A stretch of 64,000 nucleotides of DNA from Brucella oryzae (GTDB taxonomy: Bacteria > Pseudomonadota > Alphaproteobacteria > Rhizobiales > Rhizobiaceae): the NCBI GenBank assembly GCA_012103035.1, contig JAAVLL010000002.1, positions 62,001 through 126,000 on the forward strand, in the 5' to 3' direction. Positions 1 to 9,207 of this stretch are shown in pieces (position 1 is the stretch's first letter; the number at the start of each line of letters is the position of its first letter). Under the pieces are notes generated by a model, which saw nothing but the letters and a program-made list of their open reading frames with translations, was not told the DNA's origin and made no database searches. Position numbers and translations under genes: made by a program.

Positions 1-1308
1 GCGATGACAGCTCCAAAACCAGTCGTCTGGTGGTTGATGGTGCAACCTCAGGCACCACACAGGTCAACGTGATTAATCGAGGTGGCCTCGGAGGACAGAC
101 GGTTGAAGGTATCAGAATCATTGATGTAGCTGGCACATCCAATGGCGAATTCAAGCTCAAAGGTGACTATCTTTTCCATGGCGAACAAGCCGTCGTAGCT
201 GGTGCCTATGGTTATCGTCTCCTGCAAGGCGGGGTTTCCAATCCGACCGATGGAAACTGGTATCTGCGCTCATCATTGCTGAACACGCAAAACCCAAATG
301 AGCCGGCTTCACCGCTTTATCAGCCCGGCGTACCTCTCTATGAGAGCTATGCGGCGGCAATGCAGCAACTGAGCAAGCTGGGAACGCTCCAGCAACGCAT
401 CGGCAATGGGGTATGGGCTACAACACAATACGCAGCGACCACCGGTGCAGATCGGGACGCACCACCGATAGCAACGGTATCTGGACGCGTATTGACGCGG
501 CACATGCCAAAATCAATCCGAGACTTCGACGAGCGGCGCAAACTACGATGCCAATACATGGAAACTTCAGACAGGTATCGATGGTGTGTTTGTAGAAAAC
601 GATGCCGGAAAATTGACGGGTGGTATTTTCGCACAATATGGCACCGTTTCTTCCGGTATCTGGTCACCCTATGGAGCGGGCAGCATTGACATTACTGGCG
701 TCGGTCTAGGTGCGACTTTAACCTGGTATGGCGAGAACGGCTTCTATGCAGATGGACAAGTACAGATCACTTGGTACGATAGTGATCTATATTCCTCGAC
801 TGCGAGACGCGACCTCGTCAATAGCAATAACGGCATAGGCTATAGTTTCAGTATAGAAACCGGTCAGCGAATAAACTTCGGCGAAGATTGGTCGCTGACA
901 CCGCAGATACAACTGGCTTATTCTGGTGTTGAGTTTGACGACTTTACGGATGCATTTGATGCTGATGTTTCTCTAGGCAGCAGTCACAGCTTGACCAGCC
1001 GTCTGGGTATTGCGGCTAGCAGGGATACTGAATGGAAAGACGAAAATGGAAGATCTGCTCGCGCTCACCTCTATGGTATCGTCAATCTTTACTATGATTT
1101 TCTGGGTAAATCGAAAATTGATGTCTCTGGAACGACTTTTTCAAGCAAGGACTACCCGTTGTATGGTGGTATTGGTGCAGGCAGTTCGTTCAACTGGGCC
1201 GATGATAAATACTCACTGTATGGTGAGGCACGCTTCAATACGAATTTGAGACATATCGGTAACGTCAACGCTATTGGCGGGACGGTCGGATTCCGAATGC
1301 GTTGGTAG
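1..1308 (+). CDS. Autotransporter, C-terminal part (5' end outside window, frameshifted)
   Basis: This is the 3' end of a type V autotransporter, a protein that carries its passenger through the outer membrane by its own C-terminal beta-barrel. Residues near the left edge (DDSSKTSRLVVDG, then NRGGLGGQTVEGIRIIDV) are passenger-type repeat sequence with the usual Gly/Asn/Asp richness. The barrel follows, with alternating aromatic strands and a terminal strand ending GGTVGFRMRW, the aromatic C-terminus expected for Bam recognition. The reading passes through three frames, shifting near 470 and near 520, each time by one missing base. The passenger function cannot be told because its start lies outside the window. 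The family assignment is firm. Confidence 0.8.
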
Positions 1309-1578
1309 ATTTCAGGTTTACCTTGGTGCCATTCAGGTCGAGCGTACCACGCTTCGACCTCAGGCATCGTGGTGCGATCAATGGTGACGTCGGCTTTCGT
1401 TCTCAATGTGTCGAGATATGCCTTGGTCAGCTGGGTATCGCTGCCGGTAAGTACCGAGCTGATCGTCGCGAACGATGGCGGCCTACCAAGGTGATCGCAT
1501 CCCCGGTGACGACATAACCATCGCTCGCAACTGTATGGCTGCCGCGTGAACGGCATTTCGTCGATTGGCACAGCCAAT
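1309..1578. other. Short unassigned stretch after the autotransporter
   Basis: No convincing complete gene is present. On the minus strand a reading frame from a TTG at 1595 down to about 1310 contains protein-like sequence (for example TKADVTIDRTTMPEVEAWYA), but its N-terminal part looks out of frame and I cannot place it in a family. It may be a gene broken by a lost base or the remnant of a decayed gene. Confidence 0.3.
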
Positions 1579-1755
1579 TTAGTGGTGAGCGCCAATATTA
1601 TCAGTTTTCGGCGCTTGCTGTCGGCTCATTTCTGCAAGCAAGGCTCGCAACTGGTTTTCGTCCACAGCATCAGCAGCCATGACAGCGCGGATTATGGGAT
1701 CAGAGAGTAGTTCTTGAGCGGTTGGCACCGGGTAGCAGTCGGTTCTAGTGCACAT
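1579..1755 (-). CDS. Small hypothetical protein (58 aa)
   Basis: A 58-codon frame starts at ATG 1755 with a good ribosome-binding site (GGGAGAG) about 8 bases upstream, and lies directly downstream of the ferredoxin reductase on the same strand. The product starts MCTRTDCYPVP and continues as a short predicted helical segment (ELLSDPIIRAVMAADAV, then ENQLRALLAEM). The two N-terminal cysteines, five residues apart, could bind metal or haem, but that is inference. I recognise no family. The ribosome-binding site and position in the operon are the main support. Confidence 0.4.
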   Translation of the reverse strand: MCTRTDCYPVPTAQELLSDPIIRAVMAADAVDENQLRALLAEMSRQQAPKTDNIGAHH

Positions 1756-1770
1756 ATGAATTCTCTCCCT

Positions 1771-2825
1771 TCATACTCTGTTTCCCAGGATTGATCCCTG
1801 ATCGAGTTCACAGGGCTGGTGTCCGTCATCGGGCGTGAAAAATACGTCGGCATGCATGTCTTCACTACGTAATCCGCGCGCCAAGGCGAGCTGAATGGCG
1901 GCGTCGACCATTGCCGGCGGACCGGCGACATAGGCCTTCCATCCATCAAGGTCCATCAGGTCATTGCCAACAGCCTTTGTCACAAAACCACGGCGGTACT
2001 GTGTCGTCTCTGCCTCGGATAACACCACCACAAAGGTAAGATTGACATGCTGTTCAGCCAAGGTCTGAAAATGCTTGATCAGGTAGAGATCGCGCTCGTT
2101 GCGTACTCCGAAATAAACATGGATCGGCTGCTTCATGCCGTGAGCAAGGGCGGTCTCAATGATCGACTTGATCGGCGCAAGGCCGGAACCACCGGCGATG
2201 CACAGCATCGGACCTGAATGATTTTGGCGCAGATAGGAGGAGCCGAGAGGGAATTCGAGTTCGACCTTGTCACCAGTCTTCAGTCCACCATGTATGTGCT
2301 CGGACGTAACACCTCCCGCGACGCGGCGAATGTGAAATTCCAGGCTACCATCGCCTTCACGATTGGCCATGGAATAGCTGCGTACCGGTATTCCGATGAT
2401 CTTATCCGGGCATACTGCCCGGCGGTAAACGGCAAAGGACAGCCATCTGCAGGCGTGACCCGTACCAGCTTGATGTCGTGCGTAAGATCATCGAGACCGG
2501 TTACGACCGCATCAATGCACCGTGGAGGCTCCACAACCTCATCGTCGCCGACAAGCCACGCGACAGCGGCATCCGTCTGCGGCAATGCGCGGCATGCGAG
2601 GATCAGACCGTCGGATTTCTCCTCCTCGGTCAGTGCAAAGCGCGAGTGCTGAAGCAATTGAACCTCACCCTCGATGAGGCGTGACTTGCATGAACCGCAG
2701 CGACCGGATCGGCAGCCGTGGGGGTATGAAATACCAGCGGCGAGTGCGGCTTCGAGGATTGTTTGCCCGTCCGGGATTTCCAGGCGGGTCTGGGTCTGCC
2801 GAATATCAACGATAATTCTGGTCAT
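1771..2825 (-). CDS. 2Fe-2S ferredoxin / flavin oxidoreductase (dioxygenase-reductase type), frameshifted
   Basis: This is an NAD(P)H-dependent electron-transfer reductase of the ring-hydroxylating-oxygenase reductase family. The N-terminal plant-type ferredoxin domain carries C38-x4-C43-x2-C46 and C78. An FAD domain follows (PFTAGQYARIR, then RSYSMANREG) and then an NAD domain (GPMLCIAGGSGLAPIKS, with YFGVRNERD). One missing base near 2395 separates the FAD part into two frames. Restored, it is about 351 residues, normal for this family. No oxygenase subunits lie next to it. Its neighbour is a glutaredoxin and both sit behind a CueR-like operator, so a role in redox or copper stress is as likely as aromatic degradation. 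Confidence 0.8.
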
Positions 2826-2834
2826 CGGCTTTCC

Positions 2835-3101
2835 TTACAGTTCGTCATTCAGTCCGAGGACCTTGAGCAAGCCTGGCTTCTGCCGCGGAAATGTTCCGTA
2901 GAAAATTTCAGATCCGACAATCGTAATCGGTGCCACCCGAACCCCTGTGCGGGCTTTTGCTTCCTCGGCAATATCGGGCTCGCTGAGATCGCGCTCCTCG
3001 TAAGAAAGCCCCTGTTCGGAGAGCCAGCGCTTGAGGGCATGACAGTCCGGGCAGGTCGGGGTTGTGTAAATGAGAATGTGCGGTGCACTCATGTATGTCA
3101 T
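2835..3101 (-). CDS. Glutaredoxin-family protein
   Basis: A small thioredoxin-fold protein of 88 residues with a CPDC active-site motif near the N-terminus (TTPTCPDCHALKRWL) and the cis-Pro segment VAPITIVG of glutaredoxins. It would reduce disulfides or glutathione adducts in the cytoplasm. I chose ATG 3101 because AAAGGAAG lies six bases before it; a second in-frame ATG at 3092 is possible. The gene is intact, on the same strand as the ferredoxin reductase nine bases downstream, and the two probably form an operon. The CueR-type operator at 3184-3208 lies upstream. Confidence 0.85.
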   Translation of the reverse strand: MTYMSAPHILIYTTPTCPDCHALKRWLSEQGLSYEERDLSEPDIAEEAKARTGVRVAPITIVGSEIFYGTFPRQKPGLLKVLGLNDEL

Positions 3102-3183
3102 ATAGCTTCCTTTCACTCGGTAGACGTGCTTTTGCTTTCGCCCCCACATTCGACTTGAGTTCTGAGCGGCATTTTTCAGCCTG

Positions 3184-3208
3184 CTGCTTCCAACACTTGT
3201 AAGGTCAA
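3184..3208 (-). promoter_or_regulatory. CueR/HmrR-like operator upstream of glutaredoxin operon
   Basis: On the minus strand the site reads TTGACCTTACAAGTG then TTGGAAGCAG. It has the -35 TTGACC and the right-hand half GTTGGAAGC seen in the two operators at copA/copZ. The left half-site is imperfect (CTTAC instead of CTTCC) and the -10 is poor, so this is the weakest of the four sites. Confidence 0.5.
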
Positions 3209-3402
3209 GGTCGTTTTGCGCGGCGATGTGAACCTGATCACGAACAGAGCGAACGCCCCGGCTCACGCATGAAAGAGGAGCGTCGCTTGATCGATTATCT
3301 CTTCTTTTCTCGGAATACTGGCGGAACGACGCGCGAAATTGGCCGCCAAACCAGGCGGCAGCTGCCACCAAGATTCTCCTTGGAAAAATAGTTCTCAGGG
3401 CC

Positions 3403-3433
3403 TTGACCTTTCCACCGTTGGAAACAGCAAGGT
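3403..3433 (+). promoter_or_regulatory. CueR/HmrR-like promoter-operator upstream of RND pump
   Basis: The -35 TTGACC (3403-3408) is followed by TTTCCACCGTTGGAAA, a dyad of TTTCC and GGAAA around seven bases. It closely matches the copA and copZ operators, sharing TTGACC, TTCC and CCGTTGGAA. A MerR-type 19-base spacer would place the -10 at 3428-3433 (CAAGGT), which is weak. It suggests that the MexEF-like pump is activated by the CueR protein encoded at 11774. Confidence 0.6.
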
Positions 3434-3495
3434 CGTCAAATGACCGTCGTCACGTCCCGCTGGCAGAAGCTGCGGCCCTTTGAAGGAGAACGAGA

Positions 3496-4733
3496 ATGAG
3501 TAATAAAGCCGCCGCCTTGTTTCTGGTCGGCGCCATTGTTGGTGGTACTTTTATGCGGCCTATCGAGACGAAATCGAACCATATACGCGAAATTTCCTTT
3601 CGCTTGTTTCATCCGCCACCGCGCAACCAGCGCGACCGCTTGCCCACAGGTCCCTGTCGCCGAAGTCATCACGCGTAAGGTCGCGCCGTCCGTGGAGTTT
3701 ACCGGTCATACCGAAGCGATCAGTGCGGTTGAGCTGCGTCCGCGTGTGGGCGGGGCGATAGATACCGTCAGCGTTCCCGAAGGCGGCCTTGTTCAGCCTG
3801 GCGACCTTCTGTTTCAGATCGATCCAAGGCCGTTCCAGGTCGCACTGGATGCAGCCCAAGCTCAATTGCAACAGGCAATTGCTTTGCTTGATCAGGCTGA
3901 AGTCGATTTCAAACGCGCTGAAACGCTGGCTCCGAATGGGACCGTATCACGCAAGACCTTTGATGATGCGAAAGCCGCACTTCGGCAGCGCAAAGCTCAG
4001 GTGGAAATCGCCAAGGCTGCCATCGCAGCCGCAGAACTCGATCTGTCTTTCACACGTGTCACAGCACCGATTGCCGGTCGCGTTGACCGTGTTCTTGTCA
4101 CGGAAGGCAATCTCGTTACCGGTGGCAATACGGGAGCTGCCACGCTTCTCACCACGATCGTTTCGACAGATCCGCTCTATGTCTATTTCGATATTGATGA
4201 AGCAACCTATCTCGAATTCGCTGCTCGCGGGCGCGCATCCGTGATGGGGAGTGATGCTGACAGACTTCCGGTCCAGGTCGGCTTGATGACCGATACGGGC
4301 CACCCGCTCGCTGGCGAGCTCGATTTCCTCGGCAACCGCATCGACCGGGGTACAGGCACGATCAGAGCCCGTGCGATCGTTCAAAACTCCGATGGCAGGC
4401 TGGCTCCCGGTCTTTTGTCCGGGTGAAACTTGTGACCGCCGAACCAGCTCAAACCGTACTCATTGACGAGCAGGCGATTGGTGTCGATCAGGGGCGACGC
4501 TATGTGCTGGTACTCGGAGCGGGGAACAAGGCAGAGTACCGCCCGATTGAACTGGGGCCGATGATCGATGGACTGCGTGTTGTTTCTACAGGACTCAAGT
4601 CCAGTGAAAAATCATTATCAAGGGGCTCGTGAGGCCCGGAATGGAAGTGATGCCGCAAATCGTGCCGATGCTCTCCGGCCAGCAGGGCGAAGCTGATCGG
4701 GCTGCAGCAAATGTTCGGGAGGCGCGTCGATGA
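3496..4733 (+). CDS. RND efflux periplasmic adaptor (MexE-like), frameshifted
   Basis: The membrane-fusion adaptor links an inner-membrane RND pump to an outer-membrane channel. The N-terminal signal-anchor (MSNKAAALFLVGAIVGG) is followed by the lipoyl/barrel-sandwich segment (VELRPRVGGAIDTVSVPEGG), an alpha-hairpin rich in Ala/Gln (about 3860-4040) and the second lipoyl half (FTRVTAPIAGRVDRV). The phrase YVYFDIDEATYL is typical of MexE/OqxA adaptors. Four lost bases (near 3540, 3650, 4425 and 4610) break it; restored it is about 413 residues. ATG 3496 follows GAAGGAGAACGAG. Its stop overlaps the start of the pump gene (4730). The CueR-like operator lies about 65 bases upstream. Confidence 0.85.
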
Positions 4734-7700
4734 ACATTCCGCGCTTTTGTCGACCGCCCTATCTTTGCCGTAGTCCTCTCTGTCCTGATGCTGATCGGCG
4801 GTGGACTCACGCTCCTGAAATTGCCTTTGAGTGAGTATCCTCAGGTCACCCCTCCGACGGTACAGGTTACGGCGAGCTATCCGGGCGCCAGCCCGGAAGT
4901 GATCGCCGAAACGGTTGCCGCGCCACTGGAGCAGGTCATTAATGGCGTCGAGAACATGCTCTATATGAGCTCGCAGGCTGCCACCGATGGACGCATGACG
5001 CTGACCGTGACGTTCCAGCAGGGCACGGATCCTGACATGGCGCAAGTTCAGGTGCAGAATCGTGTCTCGCGCGCGCTTCCGCGTCTGCCGCAGGAGGTTC
5101 AGCGCATCGGTGTGGTGACGCAAAAGACCTCGCCCGATATCCTGATGGTGGTTCATCTCGTATCACCCGATGGCCGTTATGATCCGCTCTATCTGTCGAA
5201 TTTCGTCACCTTGCAGGTACGCGACCAGCTCGCGCGTATTTCGGGTGTAGGCGATGTACTTGTCTGGGGGCTGGTGAATACTCCATGCGGGTCTGGCTCG
5301 ATCCGGCGAAGGTGGCGGCCCGCGGTCTGACCGCTTCGGACGTCGTGACGGCGATCCAGGAGCAGAATGCCCAGGTAGCCGCAGGCTCGGTAGGCCAGCA
5401 ACCCGATGCTTCGGCTGCACTTCAAGTTACGGTCAATACGCTCGGCAGGTTATCCAACGAGGAACAGTTCGGCGATATCGTCGTCAAGACCGGCGCTGAT
5501 GGTCAGGTTACCCGGTTGAGGGACGTTTCGCGCATTGAACTGGGTGCCGACGCCTATGCTTTGCGCAGTCTTCTTGACGGAAAACCGGCATTGGCGATGC
5601 AGATCATCCAGAGCCCCGGTGCCAACGCGCTCGATGTGGCCAGTGCCATTCGCGGCACCATGGAAGAACTGCAGAAGGAGTTCCCCGAAGGGGTCGAGTA
5701 TCGCATTGCCTATGATCCCACCGTCTTCGTGAAAGCCTCCCTTGAGGCTGTTGTGATGACGTTGCTTGAAGCCATTGTTCTGGTCGTGATCGTTGTCGTG
5801 CTCTTCCTTCAGACCTGGCGTGCTTCGATTATTCCTTTGGTCGCCGTGCCAATATCGTTAGTCGGTACATTCGCGCTCATGTATATGTTCGGTTTCTCGC
5901 TGAACACGCTATCCCTGTTCGGCTTGGTACTGTCCATCGGAATTGTGGTCGATGACGCTATCGTCGTCGTCGAAAATGTCGAGCGTCACATCGCACTTGG
6001 CGAAACGCCCAAGCAAGCCGCTCGCAAGGCGATGGACGAAGTGACGGGACCAATCATTGCCATTACGTCCGTGCTATCGGCGGTGTTCATCCCGTCTGCA
6101 TTTCTGTCCGGCCTGCAAGGTGAGTTCTATCGCCAGTTCGCCCTCACAATCGCAATTTCGACCATACTGTCGGCAATCAACTCTCTCACGCTTTCTCCGC
6201 GCTTGCAGGTGTGCTCTTGAAGCCGCATCATGGCGACGTGAAACGCGATCTCCTGACACGGGTGATCGACGGCTTGTTCGGCTGGTTTTTAGAGTCTTCA
6301 ACCGGTTCTTCGACAGCGCGTCGAATGCCTATGTCTGGTCGGTGCGACGCGCCGTGAGGCTGAGCGCGCTCGTCCTGCTCGTCTATGCTGGGTTGCTTGG
6401 CATGACATGGATGGGGTTCCAGACTGTACCCAGCGGGTTTGTCCCAGCTCAGGACAAATATTATCTCGTCGGTATTGCACAGCTGCCGACGGGAGCGTCG
6501 CTGGACAGAACCGAGGCGGTAGTTAAGAAAATGTCTGAGATTGCACTTGCCGAACCCGGTGTGGAAAGTGTTGTCGCTTTCCCAGGCCTTTCGGTCAACG
6601 GCATGGTCAATATCCCGAACGCTGCCGTTATGTTCACGATGCTCAAGCCCTTTGATGAACGCAAGGATCCTTCTTTGTCCGCCTTCGCCATCGCAGGCCG
6701 CCTGATGGGCAAATTCAGCCAGATACCTGATGGTTTTGCCGGTATATTCCCGCCCCACCGGTTCCCGGTCTCGGCACGACCGGAGGATTCAAGATTCAGA
6801 TCGAAGACAGGGCGGGCCTTGGGTTTGACGCGCTTGCCGAGGCGCAGGGTGCAATTATGGCCAAGGCGATGCAGGCACCGGAACTCGCGGGGATGCTGGC
6901 AAGCTTTCAGGTGAATGCGCCGCAGGTTCAGGTGGATATCGATCGGGTAAAGCCAAGTCGCAGGGCGTGCCCCTCAACATCATTTTGAGACGCTACAGGT
7001 GAATCTTGGTTCTCTCTATGTGAATGATTTCAATCGTTTTGGCAGGACCTATCGCGTGGTGGTCCAGGCAGATGCGCCTTTCCGCATGCAGCCGGATGAT
7101 ATTGGCCGGCTGAAGGTCCGCAACATGGCGGGCGAAATGATTCCGCTATCCGCCCTTTTGACGATCAAACACAGTGCGGGCCCGGATCGTGTCATGCATT
7201 ACAACAGCTTCCCATCGGCCGATATCAGCGGCGGTCCGGCACCCGGCTATTCGTTCGGACAGGCAACAGCCGCAATAGAACGCATCATGACGGAAACCCT
7301 GCCATCCGGCATGGCCTTCGAGTGGACGGACCTTGCCTATCAGGAGAAACAGGCCGGAAACACGGCAATGTATATCTTCCCGCTTTCCGTTCTACTCGCT
7401 TTTCTCATTCTTGCTGCTCAGTATAACAGCGGTCGTTGCCGTTCGCTGTATTGCTGATCGCGCCGATGGCTCTGCTTTCAGCAATTATTGGGGTCTGGCT
7501 AACCGGTGGTGACAACAACATTTTCACCCAGATAGGCTTCGTCGTTCTGGTTGGCCTTGCGGCCAAGAATGCGATCCTGATCGTGGAGTTTGCGCGGGCA
7601 AAGGAAGATGAGGGCGTCGATCCGTTGAATGCCGTGCTTGAGGCGGCACGGCTTCGGCTTCGACCAATCCTGATGACGTCACTCGCCTTCATCGCAGGTG

Positions 7701-7909
7701 TTGTGCCACTAGTAATCGCAACAGGCGCCGGGGCCGAAATGCGACATGTCATGGGCATTGCGGTGTTTGCTGGCATGCTCGGGGTCACGTTGTTCGGGCT
7801 GCTCCTGACGCCGGTATTCTATGTCGTGGTGCGGAAGTTCGCGTTGCGTCATGAAAAGCCAAGGCTCGGAAGGATCGGCACTGGAACAGAAATAACCTTG
7901 CCCTGTTGA
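4730..7909 (+). CDS. RND multidrug efflux pump, HAE1/MexF-like, frameshifted
   Basis: A proton-driven inner-membrane pump of the hydrophobe/amphiphile efflux family. It opens with the family start MNIPR-F-VDRPIFAVVLS, then the porter domain (EYPQVTPPTVQVTASYPGA), TM helices with the proton-relay segment (SLFGLVLSIGIVVDDAIVVV, two Asp in TM4) and, in the second half, GLAAKNAILIVEFA with the TM10 Lys. About nine lost bases disrupt it (near 4745, 5278, 6205, 6290, 6760, 6953, 6988 and 7428). Adding them back gives about 1062 residues, the usual MexF length. There is no outer-membrane factor gene nearby, so a channel encoded elsewhere must be used. Substrates cannot be read from the sequence; copper control would be unusual for HAE1 pumps. 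Confidence 0.88.
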
Positions 7910-7929
7910 AATCCTCCTTATCGACGTAA

Positions 7930-7955
7930 GCCCGGTCCACTTCAGAGGACCGGGC
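7930..7955 (+). terminator. Hairpin after RND operon
   Basis: A perfect nine-base stem, GCCCGGTCC and GGACCGGGC, encloses an eight-base loop 20 bases after the pump stop codon. It lacks a clear T run, so termination efficiency is uncertain. Confidence 0.6.
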
Positions 7956-8400
7956 GAATGAAGCGTAGCTATTTTACAAATGAACAGAACATCGGCATTC
8001 GGAAAGAGTACAAGTTAGGCATTCCGATGATGCAAGCATTTACAAATGGAAAGCTAAATTCGGCGGTATGGATGGTTTCAGGCCAAGCGGTTTCTGGCGG
8101 GTGGGTGGTTGCAGGTTCCGCATTCTGACGGTCGGCGATTGCACCAGAGAACAACGCAATCCTATAAGTGCCGGACCAGGGTGAATTGGCATTCAGATCA
8201 ACCGCATGGCTGTCATGCCGTGCGATGTAGAGAACCGGTTCCGACAGGCTGGAAGGCTTCAAGTCCGAAGCAGCTGCCGGGATCATGCTCGCAGTCGGCG
8301 AACTTATTCACATAATGTGCAAACAGCAGAGCTGTAACATAATCTTTAGAAACAAGACTGATTCAAACCGACGACTTTTGGTGGGAAATAAAACAGCATA
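7956..8400. other. Gene-poor stretch between RND pump and DUF305 gene
   Basis: About 450 bases without a gene I can support. A 105-codon minus-strand frame (7969-8286) has no ribosome-binding site or recognisable motif and is probably chance. The right part is A+T rich. Confidence 0.4.
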
Positions 8401-8441
8401 AAACCGCCGCCGCGTATCTCTATGATACAGGGCGACGGTTT
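8401..8441 (-). terminator. Terminator after the DUF305 gene
   Basis: An 11-base stem with one mismatch (AAACCGTCGCC with GGCGGCGGTTT on the minus strand) contains an inner GTATC/GATAC stem. On the minus strand it is followed by TTTTATG and further T-rich sequence, as in an intrinsic terminator. Confidence 0.7.
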
Positions 8442-8447
8442 CGGTGG

Positions 8448-8840
8448 CTACTGGCTGTGATCAGCGAGCCACTTCTTCATAATGGTGATCTCGCCTTCCT
8501 GGGCCTTGATCACCTCTTCCGCAAGTTTTCGAACCTCGGGATCCTTGCCGTATTCGAGCACGACTTTCGCCATGTCGATCGCTCCCTGGTGATGAGGAAT
8601 CATACCGCGCATGAAGTCGACATCGGCGTCGCCCGTATACTCTACCATCATGTCTTTCATCATGGTATCCATGGCGACTGTAAAGGCCTTTGTCGAAGGG
8701 CTGTCGGACGAAGGCTTCTGCATTGCGGACATATCGTGACCCTGCATGGCATTATCCGTGTTCATCTGGCTCTGTGCGATCGCCAAGCCTGCGCTGATCG
8801 CGAGCGCACCCGCGATGAATATCGGCGTGAGCTTGTTCAT
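8448..8840 (-). CDS. DUF305 (CopM-like) periplasmic protein
   Basis: A 130-residue exported protein with a clear signal peptide ([23 protein letters not shown]) followed by a Met/His-rich linker and a DUF305 core. The core carries the family signature [18 protein letters not shown] and a second Met/Lys-rich helix. Family members include the copper-binding protein CopM, and the His/Met motifs fit Cu(I) or Cu(II) binding in the periplasm. It is intact and follows copZ on the minus strand 14 bases away, with which it should be cotranscribed from the CueR-type promoter at 9083-9113. Function as a copper chaperone or scavenger is inferred from family and context. Confidence 0.85.
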   Translation of the reverse strand: MNKLTPIFIAGALAISAGLAIAQSQMNTDNAMQGHDMSAMQKPSSDSPSTKAFTVAMDTMMKDMMVEYTGDADVDFMRGMIPHHQGAIDMAKVVLEYGKDPEVRKLAEEVIKAQEGEITIMKKWLADHSQ

Positions 8841-8854
8841 GATCTTGTTCCTGT

Positions 8855-9049
8855 TCAGTTAGCGGTTGCGGGATAACCTGCCTCTTCGAGAACCTTCAAG
8901 ACAGATGCCAGCGTTGCAGTCGTTTCGACCTTGACCTCACGCGCTGCCGGATTGGTGTCGACCTTGGCGCCGGAATCCACCGACTGGATCGCCATAGTGA
9001 TCGATTTGGCGCACCCACCGCAGGTCATGCCTTCGATTTTCAGTTCCAT
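8855..9049 (-). CDS. copZ: Copper chaperone CopZ (heavy-metal-associated domain)
   Basis: A single HMA domain of 64 residues with the metal-binding motif MTCGGC near the N-terminus ([17 protein letters not shown]). It has the beta-alpha-beta-beta-alpha-beta length of cytoplasmic copper chaperones that deliver Cu(I) to CopA and to CueR. It is intact. The gene is divergent from copA and the two share a regulatory region with one CueR-type site facing each way. GGAGAAATCTC lies just before the ATG. Confidence 0.9.
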   Translation of the reverse strand: MELKIEGMTCGGCAKSITMAIQSVDSGAKVDTNPAAREVKVETTATLASVLKVLEEAGYPATAN

Positions 9050-9082
9050 GAGATTTCTCCTTGTTTGGGTCTCATGGCATTC

Positions 9083-9113
9083 AAAATGGTGCTTCCAACG
9101 GTGGGAAGGTCAA
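9083..9113 (-). promoter_or_regulatory. CueR-type promoter-operator for copZ
   Basis: On the minus strand TTGACC (9113-9108) is followed after exactly 19 bases by CATTTT (9088-9083). The long spacer contains the dyad CTTCC-CACCGTT-GGAAG. This is the overlong-spacer architecture of MerR-family activated promoters. Confidence 0.8.
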
Positions 9114-9136
9114 GTGGAAAAACAAGAAAAATGCTA

Positions 9137-9167
9137 TTGACCTTCCCATGGTTGGAAGCCTCATATT
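9137..9167 (+). promoter_or_regulatory. CueR-type promoter-operator for copA
   Basis: TTGACC (9137-9142) and CATATT (9162-9167) are separated by 19 bases holding the perfect dyad CTTCC-CATGGTT-GGAAG. It matches the divergent copZ site almost base for base and lies about 40 bases before the copA start. Confidence 0.85.
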
Positions 9168-9207
9168 CGGTCCGAACCTGAATTTCGGAACGAGAAAGGA
9201 GGCAGCT

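Larger units (their letters stand above)
3102..3495. other. Divergent regulatory region with two MerR-type operators
   Basis: This 390-base gap separates the glutaredoxin gene (minus) from the RND adaptor gene (plus). It holds two CueR/HmrR-like promoter-operators, one per direction, described separately. The remaining sequence contains no gene I can support. Confidence 0.5.

Noticed and set aside
1152-1595. A 147-codon minus-strand frame overlapping the autotransporter end
   Set aside because: Only its middle looks protein-like and its end lies antisense to the autotransporter. I considered an NmrA-like remnant but could not support it.
7969-8286. A 105-codon minus-strand frame
   Set aside because: No ribosome-binding site, no motif and no helpful context; probably a chance frame in a gene-poor gap.
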